The notes below the pieces were generated by a model, which was not told the origin of the DNA, did no database searches, and saw only the letters and a program-made list of their open reading frames with translations. A DNA stretch of 64,000 nt from NCBI GenBank assembly GCA_964519895.1, contig CAZFLE010000019.1:16231-80230 (forward strand). The letters are read 5' to 3'. Position 1 is the stretch's first letter. The number at the start of each line of letters is the position of its first letter. Below are positions 60,901 to 64,000 of the stretch, piece by piece. The translations under genes were made by a program, and so were the position numbers. The stretch comes from CAYFPX01 sp964519895. Lineage in GTDB: Bacteria; Myxococcota_A; UBA796; CAJQPC01.

Positions 60901-63339
60901 GTCGTCGCCGCCCACGTCCAGGGCGTCGAAGCCGTCGACGTCGACGTCGGTGAGGTCCTGGCCGTCGCAGTCCTGGTCGATGGCGTCGTAGGGGATGTCC
61001 GTGGCGCCGGGGTGGATGTTCGGGTCCGCGTCGTCGCAGTCCAGGGAGTCGAACCAGCCGTCGCCGTCGGCGTCGGTGACGTCTGCTTCGGGTCCCCCGT
61101 ATGCGCCGATGTCCGAGACCGAGCCGTCGGGGTCCAGGATGCTGTGGTGGCCGGCGTCGATGCAGGGGCTGGTCAGGGCCAGGTGCAGGTCGTCGTTGTC
61201 GGCGTTTCCGTCTTCGCTGTAGTCCTGGAGCTGCGGGTCCTGGTCCAGGTTGCCGTCGGCGCCGGTGACGTCGTCGAAGCTGCCGGTCCAGTCCCCGCCG
61301 CTGTTGTTGTAGACGTCGTTGTTGTAGCGATCGGACAGGCTGGCCGCGGTGCTGTCGCCGTTCACGGCGCCGCCGTCGACAGCCAGGGTGAAGATGTTGT
61401 TGATCAGCTCGGCGCTGCCGCTCTCCAGGTCGACGTGGCCGCCTTCGATGGTCGCGTCATTGCCGGCAAAGGTGTTGTTGACCACATAGGCCTGCGACGC
61501 CCCGGACAGGAACATGCCGCCGCCGGTCGCCGCCTGGTTCTCCACCACCCGGTTGTTGGTGAAGAGGGTGCTGTCACCCAGATCGATCTCGTACCAGGCA
61601 CCGCCCTCGCTGCCGGCGAAGTTGCCGAAGAAGGAGACGCGAACAGCGCTGACACCATCCGTGTCCTGGGCGTAGACCCCGCCCCCGTCCCGGCTGGCGG
61701 TGTTGGTGTGCACCGCCAGGTCCGCCAGGGTCACCTGGTTGCCCTTGACCAGGTAGAGCGCACCCCCTGAGCCGCTGGCGACGTTGTCCATCAGCGTGCT
61801 GCCGGTCAGGGACAGATCGTGGCTCAGGTCCTGGGGCTGGAAGCTGACCGCGCCGCCGTCATCGCCCGCTTCGTTCGCGTCGAAGGCACAGGCGTCCAGG
61901 TTCAGGCTCCCGTCGGTGCCGATCTCGATGGCACCGCCATCACCGGCACTTGCGGTGTTGCTGTTGAAGGCCGAGTCCACGATCTCGACCGTCTGGGCGG
62001 GGTCGCGGATGGACACCGCACCGCCAGACCGTACCGCTTCGTTTCCCGTGAAGGCGGCATTGGCGACGGTGAGCTCACCGCCGTCGACGGCGATGGCGCC
62101 GCCGTCGGACCCGGTGTTCCCGCTGTAGTCCCCGGCCGAGTCGGTGAAGGTGCCGTCAGCGCCGCTGTAGACGGCCCCGCCCTCGCCCCCCGAGTTGTCG
62201 CGGAACACGCAGCCGGAGCAGGTCGCTTCAGACGAAGCGCCCACGTAGAGGGCGCCGCCGCTCGTCGCGGCTTCGTTGTCGTCGAAGGTCGTGTCGATCA
62301 ACGTCAGCGACACGTTGTCCAGGAGCGCGATGGCGCCGCCTTCGTTGGCGGAGTCGCCGTCGAAGGACACGCCGTCCAGGGTCAGGGTCACGTCCCGCTG
62401 GGCGAACAGGCCGCCGCCCATGGTGCTCTCGTTGGAGCCGTCGTGGGTGCAGCCGCTCAGCTCGCCGCCGGTCCAGTCCACCTGGGCGGTGTCATAGGCG
62501 AACAGGCCGATGCCAAAGGTGTCCTGGCCCTCGATGTCCTCGAGGATCACGTCGGTGGCGACCAGCTCTCCGCCGTCCAGGTAGATGCCGCCGCCGTGGC
62601 TGACGGCTTCGCCGTCGTGCAGATGGACGTCGGTCATCACCAGCGAGCTGGTGTCGCTGAAGATCGCGCCGCCGTAGCCCCCGGCGGTGAAGCCTTCGAG
62701 CTCGGAGTCGACCAGCTCCACCAAGGCGCTGCCCTCGATGTAGAACACGCCGCCGTGAGAGCCGGTGGATCCATCGACGTGCAGGCCCTCGAACAGCGGC
62801 GCACCGCCGTCGATCAGGGCCACGCCGCCCAGGATCGTGCTGCCGCCGCTGTCCTCGACCACGCAGTCGATGATCTCCGGGGTGGCGCTGTCGAGCACGA
62901 AGGCGCGAGCGCCGTCCGGCTCGATGGTGAAGCCCTCCAGGCTGCCCGCCTCGCGCGAGTCCCAGGAGACCGCGGTCTCGCCCTCGGGGGGCTTGAGCGT
63001 GGTCTTGGAGGCGCCGTCGACCGACACGATGTCCAGGTCCTTGCCGCCGAGATCCAGGGCCTCCCGGAAGGTCCCGGCCTCGACCTCGAGCCGGTCGCCG
63101 TTCTTGGCAGCATCGATGGCGTCCTGGATCGAGTCGCCGCTCTTCACCGTGGTGGTGGCAGAGAGTGCGGCGGGGACGAAGAGCCAGAGCAAGAGCGGAT
63201 TCCACAGGGCTGGGGGTCCTCGGTTCGGACGCCCGGGCGCGGACTTGAGGCGGGTGCGGCAGCCGCTTTCGCGCGGCCCGGTGATCCGGTTGGCCGGGGG
63301 CGCCGTATCCCTGACCGAGACGCACTTGGACCCACCCAC
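57988..63339 (-). CDS. Beta-helix/MopE protein fused in frame to an OmpA-family protein
   Basis: One uninterrupted frame (about 1783 residues; start uncertain) encodes two exported proteins. Part 1: signal-like LLLWLFVPAALSA, a PMP-like beta-helix, MopE repeats (EIWYDGVDQDCDGADDYDAD) and TSP3-like repeats, ending in a MYXO-CTERM-like tail (GGGCSGGPNW, helix FGLVFFAGLFG, RRSR; Cys about 1245). Part 2 follows at once: a second signal (SAALALVLACGLAVPSAHA), a beta-barrel, TSP3 repeats and an OmpA peptidoglycan-binding domain (LIEGHTNDHGSADYNYELAD). A TTG at 59535 with AGGAGG 12 bases upstream could start part 2 separately. The start could instead lie near 63207 (CTG) or 63429 (GTG). Confidence 0.75.
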   Translation of the reverse strand: MGGSKCVSVRDTAPPANRITGPRESGCRTRLKSAPGRPNRGPPALWNPLLLWLFVPAALSATTTVKSGDSIQDAIDAAKNGDRLEVEAGTFREALDLGGKDLDIVSVDGASKTTLKPPEGETAVSWDSREAGSLEGFTIEPDGARAFVLDSATPEIIDCVVEDSGGSTILGGVALIDGGAPLFEGLHVDGSTGSHGGVFYIEGSALVELVDSELEGFTAGGYGGAIFSDTSSLVMTDVHLHDGEAVSHGGGIYLDGGELVATDVILEDIEGQDTFGIGLFAYDTAQVDWTGGELSGCTHDGSNESTMGGGLFAQRDVTLTLDGVSFDGDSANEGGAIALLDNVSLTLIDTTFDDNEAATSGGALYVGASSEATCSGCVFRDNSGGEGGAVYSGADGTFTDSAGDYSGNTGSDGGAIAVDGGELTVANAAFTGNEAVRSGGAVSIRDPAQTVEIVDSAFNSNTASAGDGGAIEIGTDGSLNLDACAFDANEAGDDGGAVSFQPQDLSHDLSLTGSTLMDNVASGSGGALYLVKGNQVTLADLAVHTNTASRDGGGVYAQDTDGVSAVRVSFFGNFAGSEGGAWYEIDLGDSTLFTNNRVVENQAATGGGMFLSGASQAYVVNNTFAGNDATIEGGHVDLESGSAELINNIFTLAVDGGAVNGDSTAASLSDRYNNDVYNNSGGDWTGSFDDVTGADGNLDQDPQLQDYSEDGNADNDDLHLALTSPCIDAGHHSILDPDGSVSDIGAYGGPEADVTDADGDGWFDSLDCDDADPNIHPGATDIPYDAIDQDCDGQDLTDVDVDGFDALDVGGDDCDDDDPAIFPGAEELWYDDVDQDCAGDSDFDADGDGHDHSGYGGDDCDDTDSAISPEATETWYDGVDQDCDGRSDYDSDKDNHDSDDFGGDDCNDFDRGTYPGAIEVPYDGLDQDCDGDDITDADGDGWDGPLANGLDCDDEDPSVYPGAADDPYDGVDSACDGGNEYDQDNDGYNATAFGGDDCDDSDALVHPYTDEIWYDGVDQDCDGADDYDADGDGWRSADHEGEDCDDHDIQVHPGAYEIWYDGVDQDCLGDDDFDADRDGHDWIDDCDDDRAEAYPGAEELYNGLDDDCDGFSETVDRDGDGLIDWFEWQIGTDPEDPDTDDDGVLDGQEAGDPENPRDADLDGTLDVFDIDDDGDGIGTWYESRADVEGDGVADTDVDGDGAPNWLDLDSDGDTYRDAEEGLEDHDFDGVEDYIDFTGTYTGGGCSGGPNWFGLVFFAGLFGRRSRWALGARLSAALALVLACGLAVPSAHAGGVDIHGYQLLGVTGDPHGYDRLAYPDAGLDGDLDVALVTDHAVRPLVEELPDGEQVIVSHLTTSNLAVSWSAWSRARVELVVPVHPIGVAASGAFAGLGDWRFGVIIPAIKANGPVPAIGFAPSIWLPTGSADKFLGNPGFSAGGVVTLAAEYGRLGWIANLGVRVGRQEAERNLRAGSGPLMGLGAHYTVSDAVTVNATLTSQSSAGWDQWPLELMSGARVRLRGGVWATAGLGFGLNDAVGAAAVRAVAGVGWSRRAPELEVFAVREPLILEVVPEVDPYADRDGDGIVDIDDACPDQPETFDTFDDEDGCPELDGDEDGVPFHKDVCPEEPIFEEQDPRYSDGCPKLAELSGDKIIITEAIYFLEDSFGIQRRSWPVLYAVMDVLDEHPELEHVLIEGHTNDHGSADYNYELADRRATAVAQWLISHGVDRNRVLSKGYGFDLPLVAHDAPDASRINRRVEFTVLRSEEEDGEDTLLPETEDLPIER

Positions 63340-63438
63340 GGGTGGCCCGCGACTCCGGGTGACCCCAGGTCCCTGACCCCTGGCGAAGATCGAGCACGAG
63401 ACCGGTCCGAGCCCGAGATCTGGGGGCACCCACGCCCC

Positions 63439-63476
63439 GAGCCCGTTGGGAGGAAGGCGAGCCTCCCAACGGGCTC
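63439..63476. repeat. Perfect 15-bp inverted repeat
   Basis: GAGCCCGTTGGGAGG (63439-63453) and its exact complement (63462-63476) with an 8-base loop. No T-run follows on either strand, so it is not a standard intrinsic terminator. It lies 100 bases upstream of the chosen start of the OmpA fusion gene. Confidence 0.85.
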
Positions 63477-63684
63477 ACTCGTGATCCTGTTCAGGGGGTG
63501 AGGGTCCGGGCTCGCTGTCGCTCGCCTTCGGACTCACCCCTCTGGACGGCGGCGGTCGCCTCCGGATGCGGGAGTGGCCGTCGCCAGGTCTTCCCGGGTC
63601 CTCGCTACGCTTCGGACTGCCCTCGCTGGCGCTCGGCCGGTCCAGACCCGGCGCCGCCCACTCCCCTCCGGCGACCGCCGCCGG

Positions 63685-63716
63685 GCAAGGCGTGGGCGCT
63701 CCGCGCCACGCCTTGC
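63685..63716. repeat. Perfect 11-bp inverted repeat
   Basis: GCAAGGCGTGG (63685-63695) and its complement CCACGCCTTGC (63706-63716) around a 10-base loop. It lacks a T-run. Confidence 0.8.
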
Positions 63717-63753
63717 ACCCGCGGCGCGGGAATAGCCAAGACCGCCAAGAACC

Positions 63754-63842
63754 GGGGTCAGGAACCTTTTGTTAAGCATTAGACTACCGAGCGTGGATCC
63801 CCTTCATTAGCAGTTCTGGATCCAGGGCATGACCGTGGGTTG
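63754..63842 (+). repeat. Family C repeat, full copy
   Basis: 89 bases, same length and ends as 49082-49170 (GGGGTCAGGAACCTTTTGTT at the start, CCAGGGCATGACCGTGGGTT at the end), with CGTGGATCC in the middle. Confidence 0.75.
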
Positions 63843-63894
63843 TGTTCTCTTCGGGCCGTTGAGTCGGTACGGGATGACGTGCGGCGCACCTTTG

Positions 63895-64000
63895 GGCGGG
63901 GTGGCACGCCATCGGCGGCGTAAGTGTCGATGCGGCGCACTTACCGGCGGGGTGGCACGCCATCGGCGGCGTAAGTGTCGATGCGGCGCACTTACCGGCG
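63895..64000. repeat. 51-bp tandem repeat running off the window
   Basis: Two identical 51-base units (63895-63945 and 63946-63996) and the first bases of a third. Each holds a dyad GTAAGTG ... CACTTAC spaced by 11 bases and the sequence GGCACGCCATCGGC. A diverged part-unit precedes (63876-63894). The array may be much longer beyond the window. No coding frame is apparent. Confidence 0.85.

Larger units (their letters stand above)
63340..63753. other. Non-coding region with strong hairpins
   Basis: No supportable gene. It has a 15-bp perfect hairpin (63439-63476), a GGGGTGAG ... CTCACCCC pair spanning about 63495-63537, and an 11-bp hairpin (63685-63716). It lies upstream of the minus-strand OmpA fusion gene and may hold its promoter, which I could not identify. 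Confidence 0.6.

Noticed and set aside
58243..61770. A 1175-codon plus-strand open frame opposite the MopE region
   Set aside because: The translation is a Val/Ala/Gly/Asp simple-sequence mirror of Asp-rich MopE repeats.
63895..64000. CRISPR array
   Set aside because: Units are tandem and identical with no variable spacers, and no cas genes are present.
1..64000. tRNA or rRNA genes
   Set aside because: No cloverleaf-like sequence with T-loop and anticodon features, and no rRNA-like sequence, was seen on either strand.

Overview
The window is a high-GC chromosomal segment from a flagellated Gram-negative bacterium. It encodes P- and L-ring proteins, outer-membrane beta-barrel and OmpA-type proteins, many exported lipoproteins, MopE-type Asp-rich repeat proteins, FG-GAP propellers, a eukaryote-like Ser/Thr kinase and a tail resembling the MYXO-CTERM sorting signal (Cys, hydrophobic helix, Arg cluster). 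Together these point to a flagellated member of the Myxococcota or a neighbouring deltaproteobacterial lineage. That placement is an inference; there is no rRNA or tRNA in the window.

Left part (1-30.4 kb): a flagellar gene cluster, nearly all on the minus strand. Read 5' to 3' on that strand the units are flhA-fliA-flgF-flgG-flgA-flgH; flgI-flgJ(M23 fusion); flgM-flgN-flgK-flgL; two flagellin genes; fliD-fliS-(fliT-like)-(PilZ-like)-(beta-barrel)-(TPR protein); flgB-flgC-fliE; and fliF-fliG-fliH-fliI (fliI runs off the left edge). A shared bipartite element, (T/C)(A/C)AA-N15-TCCGA, lies upstream of most of these units and looks like the local FliA (sigma-28) promoter; fliA and its anti-sigma flgM are both present. 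The cluster is split at 18.5-24.6 kb by unrelated plus-strand genes: two large lipoproteins, purC and a MYG1-like gene.

Middle (30.4-38.3 kb): an HDOD-GGDEF signalling protein, an alkaline-phosphatase-superfamily lipoprotein, a MATE exporter, a MopE/FG-GAP lipoprotein and a YkgJ-like cysteine-cluster protein.

Right part (38.3-64 kb): a tight five-gene minus-strand operon (Tyr-rich lipoprotein, DUF1592-type CxxCH lipoprotein, DUF1501 protein, caspase-like peptidase with a C-terminal barrel-like region, MopE/FG-GAP protein); a divergent beta-helix protein with the sorting tail; a hipBA toxin-antitoxin pair split by a small repeat; and a second minus-strand operon (beta-helix/MopE protein fused in frame through a sorting-tail-like segment to an OmpA protein, TPR-kinase-ATPase, S9 peptidase, MBL-fold protein).

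Three families of short non-coding repeats are dispersed through the window. Family A (164 bp) sits in the TA of TAG stop codons in all three copies and regenerates the stop. Family B (169 bp) includes a copy lying exactly between hipB and hipA. Family C is an 89-bp element. A 51-bp tandem repeat runs off the right edge.
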